Origin: Nematopogon swammerdamellus
Taxonomy: Eukaryota; Arthropoda; Insecta; Lepidoptera; Adelidae
Direction: 5' to 3'
DNA length: 64,000 bases
Assembly: GCA_946902875.1 (NCBI GenBank)
Contig: OX336345.1
Coordinates: 2,945,395-3,009,394, forward strand
Every line of letters begins with the position of its first letter. Positions within the stretch are counted from its first letter, which is position 1. The translations under genes were made by a program, and so were the position numbers. The notes beneath the pieces are model-generated. The model did no database searches, had not been told where the DNA came from, and saw only the letters and a list, made by a program, of their open reading frames with translations. Positions 20,190 to 29,689 of this stretch are shown here, piece after piece.

Positions 20190-20613
20190 CGACCGCTCGA
20201 CTGTTGGAGGCTGACCGTGGTTCGGATTCCACGTACAACTATAGGTTCCTTCCCTTCTTACTTTACTAGGTGACAGGGTTTATCTCGCCCGGGTTAATAC
20301 CACCGCTGAATGAAACGTCGTTCGAAACGGCTATGTAAATAGTTCGTGTTCTCTGTCCAGCAGGTCTATTCTTGTAAATTCTGACAGCGGAATCAGCGCT
20401 GATGTGGCGCTGAGAGCCGCTTTGGTAAGTGGCTCTCAGCGCCACAATAGCGCTGATTCCGCTGTCAGAATTTACAAGAATAGACCGGCTGTTCAGTGTA
20501 GCCGACATGAAATGAAGGGAAGCGCTGACATGGCACCTATTTCACCCAGGGCTGACATCACGAATGTAGTAGGTGATGTAGCCAACCGTGTCAGTTTACA
20601 TATAAAAAAACTT
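20190..20613 (+). mobile_element. SINE-A, 5' truncated, carrying a foldback insertion
   Basis: Starts GACCGCTCGACTGTTGGAGG in the 3' part of the head and ends CCAACCGTGTCAGTTTACAT. A 134-bp foldback at 20358-20491 interrupts it between TGTCCAG and TTCAGTGTAGCC, where intact copies read GTCCAGTTCAGTGTAGCC. Confidence 0.85.
20358..20491. mobile_element. Foldback MITE inside SINE-A
   Basis: Near-perfect arms of about 55 nt (GGTCTATTCTTGTAAATTCT to GTGGCGCTGAGAGCC, and the inverted copy) around a 12-nt loop, GCTTTGGTAAGT. The ends are CAGC(A/C)GGTCTATTC. The insertion point is exact because the SINE-A consensus is known from other copies here. Confidence 0.85.
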
Positions 20614-20731
20614 ATCACTGCGAATCTCGCATGCGAAAATAACATTGTGCATCTGCATCGCTCCATTAAAATAACCCAGTGCCCTGGAACGGGTTTTCGA
20701 AGGATATTGCCATTAAGTCCTGTCTGGCGCT

Positions 20732-21174
20732 CAGAGGCGGATTAGCAGCCTTAGCCGCCCTAGGCTGTTTAGCACCAGCCGCCCCGATTCAATGCAGCCG
20801 CCCCTTTCAAGTTTACAGCATAGATACAAATGTGAAGTTGTACGAAAATCAGTGTTACGTTCGGTTCAACCTGCCAGAAATATATTATTTCTCGGTTTAT
20901 TTTACATATAGCAAAAGTATTTTTTATAAGTTTTGCGGCAATATTGACCTTATCGTCATAGCTAAATTATTTTGTCCGCGTAAATAGTGCGTCGTCTCCG
21001 CCGCCGCCGCCCGCGCTCACCACTCCCGCACGTCGAACGCACTTGCTCCGGCCGGCACCCTTTCTATTCTGTACCTGCGCTCACTGCTTCTAGCAGTAGG
21101 TACAGATTGGCCGCCCCTAATATCTGGCCGCCCGAGGCCCGGGCCTAGTCGGCCTTAAGGAAAGTCCGCCTCTG
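20732..21174. mobile_element. Non-autonomous hAT element with 8-bp TSD
   Basis: Terminal inverted repeats CAGAGGCGGA and TCCGCCTCTG (10 of 10) with looser similarity further in. Flanked by the perfect 8-bp duplication CTGGCGCT at 20724-20731 and 21175-21182. It is 443 bp, with a GC-rich subterminal zone (CCGCCGCCGCCGCCCGCGCT, GGCCGCCCGAGGCCCGGGCC) and no transposase. The frame at 20679-20987 crosses the left end and is not a gene. Confidence 0.92.
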
Positions 21175-21182
21175 CTGGCGCT

Positions 21183-21535
21183 GCGCTGCCCCATCGAGGT
21201 ACGCTCCGTACAAGGTTGACCGCATTTTTACTTCAAGCCAGAGCGGCCCGTCTGACGGAACTTGCACTACACAGTCGTTGTTTCGACTGAGTAGGTACCT
21301 CATTTTGTTATTCGCTATTGAGGAGCGTCTGTTCAAAAGGAACTATTTCCGTTTTGACGAGTTCCGCGTTTTTTGACGGATTCTCAGTCTTTGTATTCAA
21401 ATACATCTCCGTGTAAAATTTGAATGGTCAAAACGAACTATTTCCTATAGATAGACAATTACGAAAAGCGCCCTAATCGAAAGGGCCTATTTCCAAATTT
21501 ACAACGTCTGTAACATACATACATACATACATAAC
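21183..21535. other. No gene seen
   Basis: GC-moderate DNA flanking the hAT insertion, then AT-rich sequence with short repeats. The minus frame at 21145-21336 overlaps the hAT end. Confidence 0.4.
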
Positions 21536-21848
21536 ACACGCTGTATCACGACAATCAGGGTAAGCAGAGTAATCGGTGTTGTGCTATAAGGACTCTGGTA
21601 AATTACAGCACAACACCAACCACCACGTTTAGCACAGTATACGGTCAAGACAACTATCAAGCAGCAAGTAAGACACGAAGAACCCACCTGCTGCATGACT
21701 AGGTGGAAGGACTGCGCCAAGGTGAGAAGTGGCTGGCCTGTCGCCCTTTAGCGCAGTATCTTGTCCTTATCCCTTAGTCGCCTCTTACGACATGCACGGG
21801 GAGGGATGCAGTGGGGCTATTCTTTTTAAGTACCGGATCCACACGGTA
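21536..21848 (+). mobile_element. Element F, full length
   Basis: From CACACGCTGTATCACGACAA, through the hairpin (GGTGTTGTGCT and AGCACAACACC), AAGCAGCAAGTAAGACACGA, GGCTGGCCTGTCGCCC and CTTAGTCGCCTCTTACGACA, to AAGTACCGGATCCACACGG. It starts next to a (CATA)n stretch. No ORF. It resembles the 3' UTR of a non-LTR element, class unassigned. Confidence 0.85.
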
Positions 21849-22144
21849 ACATCTAATATAAAATCATTAAATTATGCATAATATTCTGTTTATAATGTAT
21901 TTTCCTTATAAATAGTTTAATTCGCACATATTTATAAATAAATAAATAAATCTACTATGCTAAGTTTAATTGGCTATCAGCTTTTTGGCTCTACTGAAAA
22001 TTCTGTTACAACGGACATAGTTACTTTTGAACAGACTCTCCTCATTTGAGAACTTACTTTGAAATTATATAATAGGTCAAATTGAAGAATTGATGTCACC
22101 TTCTCATTTTCTGTTCGTGACGCTCATACATACATACATACATT

Positions 22145-22378
22145 CCCTTCTTACCTTACTAGGTGGTAGGGTTTATCCCGGCCGGATTGATACCACCGCA
22201 TTGAACGAAACGTCGATCGAAACGGCTATGTAAATAGTTCGTGTTTTCCGTCCAGTTCAGTGTAGCCGACATGAAATGAAGGGAAGCACTGACATGGCAC
22301 CTAGTTCACCCTGTGTTATGGGCTGACATCACGTATGTTGTAGGTGATGTAGCCAACCGTGTCAGCATCCATAAAAAA
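22145..22378 (+). mobile_element. SINE-A body and tail
   Basis: From CCCTTCTTACCTTACTAGGT to GTCAGCATCCATAAAAAAAC. It lacks the head. It is immediately followed by an element F copy at 22380. Confidence 0.85.
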
Positions 22379-22379
22379 A

Positions 22380-22560
22380 CACACGCTGTATCACATTGGA
22401 GTAAGTGGAGTTATCGGTGTTGTGCTGCAAGTATTCCTTCAAATTACAGCACAACACCGATCACCACGTTTAGCGATGTATTAGGACAAGATAATCAAGC
22501 AGGAAGTAAGGCACGAAGACCCACCTGCTGCGTGACTCGTGACACTCATAAACATGAGAA
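22380..22560 (+). mobile_element. Element F, 3' truncated
   Basis: CACGCTGTATCACATTGGAG, then the conserved hairpin arms GGTGTTGTGCTG and CAGCACAACACC, then AAGACCCACCTGCTGCGTGA. The remaining half of the unit is missing. Confidence 0.8.
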
Positions 22561-22616
22561 TTCAGTTATATGTAAGTAATATTTATTTAGATTAGATGAA
22601 GTATTACTAACTTTGG

Positions 22617-22844
22617 CGTCGCCTTCTCTTGAGAGAGGTCCAAGCTTCGAATCCGATTGGCATGTACCAATGAGTTTTTTTTCTGATTTGAATCAAATTT
22701 ACTTGCAAATCTTCACCAGCTGCGACATGGTCAAACTATAGGTCCACCGGGTTGACTGGAAGAAATCGCTTAAAGGAATAAGTCCGCCCTAGCCACACAT
22801 TAAGTGGCATAAAGTGTAATATTATTACACTTTATGCCACTTAA
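22617..22844 (+). mobile_element. SINE-C copy ending in a palindrome
   Basis: The head is tRNA-like (CTTGAGAGAGGTCCAAGCTT, CGAATCCGATTGGC). The tail CGGGTTGACTGG leads to AATAAGTCCGCCC and then ATTAAGTGGCATAAAGTGTA. The last segment is present as two inverted 21-nt arms (22800-22820 and 22824-22844). The same tail motif occurs at 32423 and 46361. Confidence 0.7.
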
Positions 22845-23339
22845 ACTCACAAGTATGCTTAAAAAGTCACGACCAACGCGAAGTAGCGACACGGCACCTA
22901 GTTCGACAGGACAGAGAGGAGCACGGTGCTATGTACTGGCGGCACGTGGTGAAGTCAATTAGGCCATAAAAAAAATTTCACTACAGAAAAAACCGCGATC
23001 AAATATCTCCTGATTGTGTTTTCGCTCGGGTTTCCTTCAAAGGAGGCGTTGAAGTCTTTTGCTTCGAAGAGCGCGTAGAACCTTTTATAAAATATGAGGG
23101 TGATGTTATCGGAACGAAGTACAATTAATTATATTGTATATTATATAAACATAGTGATCTATTTTGTTTTTTCAGAACTTGATTATAATACATACATTAA
23201 GTTTTTTAGTTTTTAGTAGTTTTTAGTTATAGTTTTTTATTTTATTTGATAGGTAGTTTAAGTTTATTTAATAATTTTAATTTATTACTCTTATAAGATG
23301 TATACTAAATTTTTGAATAATAAAAATCATACATACATA

Positions 23340-23482
23340 CATATACATATCACACACGCATAATCCCGACAATCGGGGTAAGCAGAGTAATCGATGTTGT
23401 GCTGCAAGAACTCTAATAAATTTTTCAATAATGGAATGTAGGTGATGTAGCCAACCGTGTCAGTTTCCATAAAAAAAAAAAT
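23340..23482 (+). mobile_element. Element F fragment and SINE-A tail fragment
   Basis: CACACACGCATAATCCCGAC to GATGTTGTGCTGCAAGAACT is element F. GTAGGTGATGTAGCCAACCG to TTTCCATAAAAAAAA is the last 50 nt of SINE-A. Confidence 0.75.
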
Positions 23483-23756
23483 AAAAAAAAATCAAAGTCA
23501 AATAAATATATTTGACTTTGACTTTATTAATATTGTACATAATGTTTTTATTTAATTTAATTTATGGTAGATAACTACCATAACACAAACAAATTACCAC
23601 ATATAGCCAAGGCGAATGAGCTATAAAATACGAATAATATTAAATGTTAAAATAATTATCAAAAGTAATAAATCGCACCACGAATTGGTTCGCCTTTGCT
23701 CTTGGAGTGTTGAGCCAGCACGCCAAAGACATCGCAAAGCTGCAAGGTCAACGTTG

Positions 23757-24165
23757 TATACGTGTCCCAAAACTCAACGTCAAGCGGGAACCAGGGAGTA
23801 GGCCAGTTTATGACTACCCAGGGAAAAATAAAAAAAATAAAATCGGAGTATTATTTGTTTTTTATGACATGAGCATTTTTTTTTAAACGTTGAAAATGGA
23901 CATCTCTTACAACCTTTTAGGTACTACGACTACTTTGAAAATATAATTGTTAAAATTTTTATATTGGAAGCCCAAATAACTCTGCTATTGATAACTATCC
24001 CAAATAAAACCAGAATGCCTGTAGTTTTACCAAAAAAAATATTCCGTTCATTTTTTATCTAAAAAAATTAATGACTCAGAATTTGTTTTTCCTATTTTTC
24101 CCTGGGTAGTCATAAACTGGCCTACTCCCTGGTTCCCGCTTGACGTTGAATTTTTTGACACGTAT
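23757..24165. mobile_element. MITE with about 60-bp terminal inverted repeats
   Basis: Left arm TACGTGTCCCAAAACTCAAC then GTCAAGCGGGAACCAGGGAG and TAGGCCAGTTTATGACTACC. Right arm is its near-perfect reverse complement, ending TTTTTTGACACGTATT. The interior is AT-rich, about 280 bp, with no ORF. The exact ends and target duplication are unclear. Confidence 0.8.
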
Positions 24166-24326
24166 TAAAACGGTCTAGGTCGTGCTAAAGCCTTCCTCAA
24201 ATCAAATTCCAGTCTCGCCGCCGCGCCGCCGTCCAGCGAGTAAACGCGGGATCCGTCTTCGGGAAAATGAGAGATGTCCCGACGATGCGTGAATATTTTT
24301 GTTCTTTACAAATCGCATGCTGTATG

Positions 24327-24425
24327 TATACCGACAATCGGGGTAAGCAGAGTAATCGGTGTTGTGGTGCAAGTACTCTTGTAAATTACAGCACAACACC
24401 GACCACCACGTTTAGCAATGTATAA
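24327..24425 (+). mobile_element. Element F, 5' part
   Basis: TATACCGACAATCGGGGTAA to CACCACGTTTAGCAATGTAT, with both hairpin arms, then a CATA microsatellite. Confidence 0.8.
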
Positions 24426-24446
24426 CAATACATACATACATACCAT

Positions 24447-24556
24447 ATAGGACAAGATAACTATTTTATGGTAAACCGGCACGGGTGGCTGTAGACACAT
24501 TTATAGGACAAGATAACTATTTTATGGTAAACCGGCACGGGTGGCTGTAGACACAT
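24447..24556. repeat. 56-bp tandem duplication
   Basis: ATAGGACAAGATAACTATTT, GTAAACCGGCACGGGTGGCT and GTAGACACAT occur twice in a row. The first ten or so bases resemble the middle of element F. Confidence 0.85.
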
Positions 24557-24644
24557 GTTTAATCTAGTTTCGTTAACTTACGTTATATTCTGGTTAAATT
24601 TTTTATTTTACCTTTTAAATAAATCCCGTGTGGGAAATAAAAAC

Positions 24645-24962
24645 CGTGTGGGGCCGGTACTTAAAAAGAATAGCCTCACTGCATCTCTCCCCGTGCATGT
24701 CGTAAAAGGCGACTAAGGGATAAGGACAAGATGCCGTGCTAAAGGGCGACAGGCTCGCCACCTCTCACCTTGGCATGGTACTTCCACCGAGTCATGCAGC
24801 AGGTGCCTTACTTGCTGCTTGATCGATTGAATCTTGTTCGAATAATTTGCGAAACGTGGTGGTCGGTGTTGTGCTGTAATTTACTAGACTTCTTGCAGCA
24901 CAACACCGATTACTCTGCTTACCCCGATTTTCGGGATTCAGCGTGTGTGATATGTATGTATG
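24645..24962 (-). mobile_element. Element F, full length
   Basis: Reverse orientation, from CCGTGTGGGGCCGGTACTTA to GATTCAGCGTGTGTGATATG with a TATG microsatellite at its end. Hairpin arms are intact. Confidence 0.85.
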
Positions 24963-25175
24963 TAAATAAATAAAGCTGGTTCTTCTCGACGGCTCATCAT
25001 AATTTTGGAGGTAATTGATGAAGATAAATCGTTTTTCTTATTAGTCTTAAAATATTATTTCGTTTTGATTTATTAGCCGCGACTCTATTCGGATAAAGCA
25101 AGCAAAGAAACACACACATTAGGTCAGGTAAATATTAAACAGTTCGCATAGAAAGTATATAGAGCCATATTAAGC

Positions 25176-25574
25176 GGTGGGTGGCCAAGTGGTTTGGGCA
25201 TTGGCTTCTCGTGCGGGAGGTCCGAGGTTCGAATCCGGTCGGCGTGTACCAATGAGTTTTTTCTGACGAAAAAATTTACGTGCATACCTACACCTGCTGC
25301 TTCACCTCTCGGAACCGGTGTAAAACTGTAGGTCCCTTCCCTTGCCCCTTACTAGGTGGTAGGCTCAAATTGTAGCCGACTGAGTTGGTACCACCGTACT
25401 GGATGTAAGTTGGCCGCATAGCAGCCTCGGTTGTGTTCTCCTCTAGTCTAGTACCTATTGCCAGCAATCTAGGGAAGTCTCCGGTTTGGCACCTACCTTC
25501 TCGGAGGTGATATTGGCTAGTCAGAGTATGTGCTTCGGCCCCTCTGACGCAGCCACCCATACCGGATTACATAA
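25176..25574 (+). mobile_element. SINE-B, full length
   Basis: tRNA-type head with A-box GTGGCCAAGTGGTTTGGGCA and B-box GAGGTTCGAATCCGGTC. Body: AAACTGTAGGTCCCTTCCCT, ACTAGGTGGTAGGCTCAAAT, GCCTCGGTTGTGTTCTCCTC. Tail: CCATACCGGATTACATAAAA. The body segment around CTTACTAGGTGGTAGG and TTGGTACCACCG is homologous to SINE-A. Confidence 0.9.
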
Positions 25575-25840
25575 AAAAAAATTGTCATTAAGAGAGTTTC
25601 GTTCTTGTTGTATTGGAAGCGGACAAAACTATGAGCCTTCGTCAAGCAAAATGCACGCACTAGTAATGTAATAATTTTAATTACATATTATAATTTAATA
25701 AATTGTATGCGTGCGTTTAAGTAACCGTGGCTTCTGTTACATTAGAATATAATCTGGTTTCTGCTGCATACAGCATTATGTGAACAGAAGCAAAATAACT
25801 AGTGAAGCGCAAAATCAACACACGACAGTCGTACATAACC

Positions 25841-26515
25841 TGTTTCTATATCGAGTCACACGTTCTATTCTAATGATAATTCTGTTTCTACATCTCACAC
25901 GTTCTAATGCCAGTTCTGTTTCTACATGGAGTCACAGGTTCTAATGCTAATTATGTTTCTACATCGAATCACACGTTCTAATGCCAGTTCTGTTTCTATA
26001 TCGAGTCACACGTTCTATTCTAATGATAATTCTGTTTCTACATCTCACACGTTCTAATGCCAGTTCTGTTTCTACATCGAGTCACAAGTTCTAATGCTAA
26101 TTATGTTTCTACATCGAATCACACGTTCTAATGCCAGTTCTGTTTCTATATCGAGTCACACGTTCTATTCTAATGATAATTCTGTTTCTACATCTCACAC
26201 GTTCTAATGCCAGTTCTGTTTCTACATCGAGTCACAAGCTCTAATGCTAATTATGTTTCTACATCGAATCACACGTTCTAATGCCAGTTCTGTGTCTACT
26301 TCGAGCCACAAGTTCTAATGATAAATCTGTTTTTACATGGAGTCAAAAGTTCTAATGCTAATTATGTTTCAACATCGAATCACACGTTCTAATGCCAGTT
26401 CTATTTCTACAAAGAGCCACAAGTTCTAATGCTAAATCTATTTCTACATCCAGTCATAAGTTCTAATGCTAATTCGGTTTCTACTTCGAGTCATAAGTTC
26501 TAACGCCAGTTCTAC
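25841..26515. repeat. Minisatellite with 150-bp higher-order unit
   Basis: Subunits of about 37 bp (TGTTTCTACATCGAGTCACA plus CGTTCTAATGCCAGTTC) vary in a fixed order. The marked variant TGTTTCTATATCGAGTCACA recurs at exactly 25841, 25991 and 26141, so four subunits form a 150-bp higher-order unit. After about 26280 the order breaks down into divergent monomers. Confidence 0.92.
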
Positions 26516-26523
26516 TAGACCAC

Positions 26524-26630
26524 TACCAATTTTTTAGAAACAACTCATTAGTACATGTCGGCCGGATTCGAACCTCGGACCCTGAGATCAAGAGTCCAAG
26601 CTTGACCGCGCCGCCCACCTGCCGCCTGCA
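26524..26630 (-). mobile_element. SINE-B or SINE-C head, fragment
   Basis: CGGCCGGATTCGAACCTCGG is the B-box complement and GACCGCGCCGCCCACCTGCC the 5' end. Body absent. Confidence 0.6.
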
Positions 26631-26639
26631 ACTAATAAT

Positions 26640-27224
26640 AATGTTGAATTTATATGTCTTATATTACTAGTTTCAAACACACACATAACATGAAAATATA
26701 CACTTTATTCTTATTTCGCGCTGCCATGTTCTTATTTATACACAAAATTTCATAAAAAAATACTTGCTCCACCAATTACCTACTACACTCAAGACTAGTG
26801 TCTGTGTTACCCCCATCTCCTGAACTAAAAATATAAATCCGATTTTACCACTGCACTACATATTTAGGTATTATCGAAGCGAGTGCGTGTTATGAATTCA
26901 TTGCATGATTCTTGTAATGTACGCATACGCAATTCTTATCTCACTGACCCGCCCGACAAGTCAAACCTATTCTTATACTCGATAACACGAGACGCGTTAG
27001 CAGTCATGTTGATGCTGTTATAATAACGGCAAAACTAGCGCCACATATCGCTCTACCTACAACCGCTGGCCGCTAGATGGCGCTTTAAAGATTAGAGGGC
27101 AAGCAATTCAGAGCAAAATACATAAAGCACTGTCTGCATTTGTTTTTATACTGAATTGTAAGCTATCTAAATCGAAAAGCTTCGTGCACAATACAATAAG
27201 ACAAAGTCGTGCAACAGTTACGCG
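26640..27224. other. No gene seen
   Basis: AT-rich to mixed. Contains GAGACGCGTTAGCAGTCATG and GGCCGCTAGATGGCGC. No coding signal. Confidence 0.4.
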
Positions 27225-27385
27225 GCTTACACCTCTCTCTTGATGCTGTTAATCTGACAGATGACACGGATGTTCCTGCTAGGAGCTAACTAGGATTAGG
27301 ATGTTCATTCAATAGTTCTGCATTAAATTGATTCACTTGGCGGTGAGGAAACGAAGTGTAAATGATGTTTAAATATATAATTATA
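27225..27385 (+). repeat. Dispersed repeat H, copy 1
   Basis: GCGGCTTACACCTCTCTCTT, GATGACACGGATGTTCCTGC and GCATTAAATTGAT recur in the same order at 50087-50240. No terminal motifs or Pol III boxes recognised. Confidence 0.85.
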
Positions 27386-27394
27386 GTACTGTGT

Positions 27395-27510
27395 TGGGCC
27401 GGTTCTTGAAAAGTGAATATTGCCCTACTGCATATCTCCCCGTGCATGTCTTAAAAGGCGACTAAAGAATAAGGACAAGATGCCGTGCATAAGGGCAACG
27501 AACCGTCAAG
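27395..27510 (-). mobile_element. Element F, 5' truncated
   Basis: GTGTTGGGCCGGTTCTTGAA to GCATAAGGGCAACGAAC, the right end of the unit in reverse orientation. Confidence 0.75.
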
Positions 27511-27689
27511 GCTACCTATTAACTTCTAATTTAGCAAATACTAGCTCACGTTCTGACTTTAGCGAATAGGCAAACGACAATAAAAATACTCGCAACACTG
27601 CGGGTACACTAGCTCTCTTATATTTCAGAGATCCGCCTGCAATGGTTTAGGTATAATTTAAATATATTTAGTCAAGCCGACACGGTAAC

Positions 27690-28190
27690 GACACGGTACG
27701 GTAACGCCACGAGCACGGCAGCGGCGCAGCACGGTAGCAGTGAGACAAAAATGTAAGAAATACCGTAACGACATATCGTTACCGTCGACGCGCGTCACCG
27801 CCGTCGAGAGCGTAAGCTGTGACGTGGTCGTGCTGACGTTACCGTCGCCGTGCAGTTATCATCTAGTGCGGAAGCAGCCATTGGGAATGCAAGAAAAATA
27901 ACTTGCATACCCTCCAGTTCTGTAATCTCTACTAAAATAACGTCAAATGCGTAAGATAACGCAAGAAGGCGAATACCTTGGCAGGACGGGCCCCTACGCC
28001 GCTGGGCGTGGCGCCGCAAGGCGGCGACAAAGAGATCCTTTCTTCGTCTGTCGCGGAACATGACGTAAACCACGCGTTTCACTTGTCGCGTGTCGCGCTA
28101 TGCATCGAGGGGGAAGCGGGATTCGTACGATTCTGCGAAACGCAGAGCATTCTGATGGAACTTGCAAATTATACCAATCCATATAATACT
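27690..28190. other. GC-rich block, identity unknown
   Basis: ACGGTAACGACACGGTACGG-type repeats give way to GTTACCGTCGACGCGCGTCA and to a G+C-rich segment (GGACGGGCCCCTACGCCGCT). A minus frame (27795-28082, Arg-rich) and a plus frame (27978-28238) cover it. Neither has a domain I recognise or flanking splice sites, and they overlap each other. It could be a decayed DNA transposon. Confidence 0.35.
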
Positions 28191-28599
28191 GTCATATACA
28201 TGCATAATGTCACGCCTGTTTCCCAGTGGGGTAGGTAGAAACAACGAATCTCGACGTGCCGCGATACTCTGCCGCTTCTATTCAACTCTCATAATTCCTT
28301 CATTAAAAGCAAAGACGAAAATAAGGAGAAAAATACGTCCCGACCAGGATTCGTACCTGGAACTCTAGCTTGAGCGGCTGTAAAAATTTAACATTTTAAA
28401 ATTTTGCACAGTTGCATCTTCGTATGTATGTATGTATGACGTACACTCCTGCGTTCTCTCAACATGCACGATTTCACATTATACTGTCGTCACCAAAGTC
28501 GTATTTGGCATCAGATGGTAGCTGAAGTTGACATGAGATTTTATATATAAAATTTTTATGTGTTAGTGCCAAGCGTGCACCCATTAGTTAGATAGATGC

Positions 28600-28755
28600 T
28601 AGCCTGAAAATATGGGGAAAAATACGTCACGAGCAGGATTCGAACCTGGAACTCTGACTTGAGCCGCTAACACGTTAGCATTTCGCCACCGGGTCGATAA
28701 CATATTATCTCCAAATTGTTCACATCGCATGGTAAAGGTCGGGACGTATTTTTTC
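28600..28755 (-). mobile_element. SINE-D copy
   Basis: On the minus strand: TTTGGAGATAATATGTTATC, then CGACCCGGTGGCGAAATGCT, then AGCGGCTCAAGTCAGAG, then the B-box CAGGTTCGAATCCTG, then GACGTATTTTTCC. A further fragment with the same B-box region is at 28337-28376. The 5' flank TTTGGAGATAATATGT is shared with the copy at 62957, so it belongs to the element. Confidence 0.65.
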
Positions 28756-29034
28756 TAGTAGCTATTAGATTAATTTACTTATTTTAATTTATTTTAGATA
28801 TACAAAATCGTGTAACTTTAATCAACACTCTATCACGTACTTTTATTTTAATAAAAGTATTTTAATTCAATATCGTCTCATTTGTTTTCCCATAGCATTC
28901 GCAGTAACGGTCCTTGCGCGCGCAGTGCAAAAATGGACCCTCAGGCATCAAATTTGTCAGACATTGCGAGTTTTTATCTCTCTAATTACCCGACGATGAT
29001 TTTCCTTTTGAATCTTTGATTTCTTTCTAATTTT

Positions 29035-29478
29035 GACATATACGGACTTGTGATAGTTTCAATAAATATTTAAATTTGTGTTTCGACTTTTGACATATAC
29101 AAACTTGTGATAGTTTCAATAAATATTTCAATTTGTGTTTCGACTTTTGACATATGTACGAACTTGTCATAGTTTCAATAAATATTTCAATTTGTGTTTC
29201 GACTTTTGACATATACGAACTTGGGATAGTTTCAATAAATATTTCTATTTGTGTTTCGACTTTTAACATATACGAACTTGTGATAGTTTCAATAAATATT
29301 TCTATTTGTGTTTCGACTTTTGACATATACGAACTTGTGATAGTTTTAATAAATATTTCAATTTGTGTTTCGACTTTTGACATATACGAACTTGGGATAG
29401 TTTCAATAAATATTTCTATTTGTGTTTCGACTTTTTAAAATATATGAACTTGTGAAAGTTTCAATAAATATTTCATTT
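29035..29478. repeat. Tandem array, about 58-bp unit, about 8 copies
   Basis: Unit: GACATATACGAACTTGTGAT, AGTTTCAATAAATATTTCAA and TTTGTGTTTCGACTTTT. Because many units are 57-60 bp, both strands read open as a roughly 19-residue repeat; that is an artefact. Two further units lie at 30650-30780. Confidence 0.92.
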
Positions 29479-29689
29479 TGAATGTTAGTATTTAGTTTTT
29501 CTTTATTTATTTATTAGGTTAATTTTATCATTGTTATACATTTGTTAGTTAGGTTTTAATTATTTAGTTATTATTATTTATTTTTATTTCTTTATTGTCA
29601 CGTTTTCTTATTCTATTTACATATCTGTATTAATTCTATCTATACAATTTAAAAAATACATACAAAATTAATACAGACAAAAACAAAAA

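Noticed and set aside
25841..26515. CRISPR-like regular array
   Set aside because: Units are contiguous variants of one monomer without unique spacers, in an insect genome; a minisatellite.
27795..28082. 95-codon Arg-rich minus frame in the GC-rich block
   Set aside because: No domain, overlapped by other open frames, no splice or promoter evidence; left as an unknown block.
29027..29438. Long frames with a 19-residue repeat on both strands
   Set aside because: Consequence of a tandem repeat whose unit is a multiple of three; not protein-coding.
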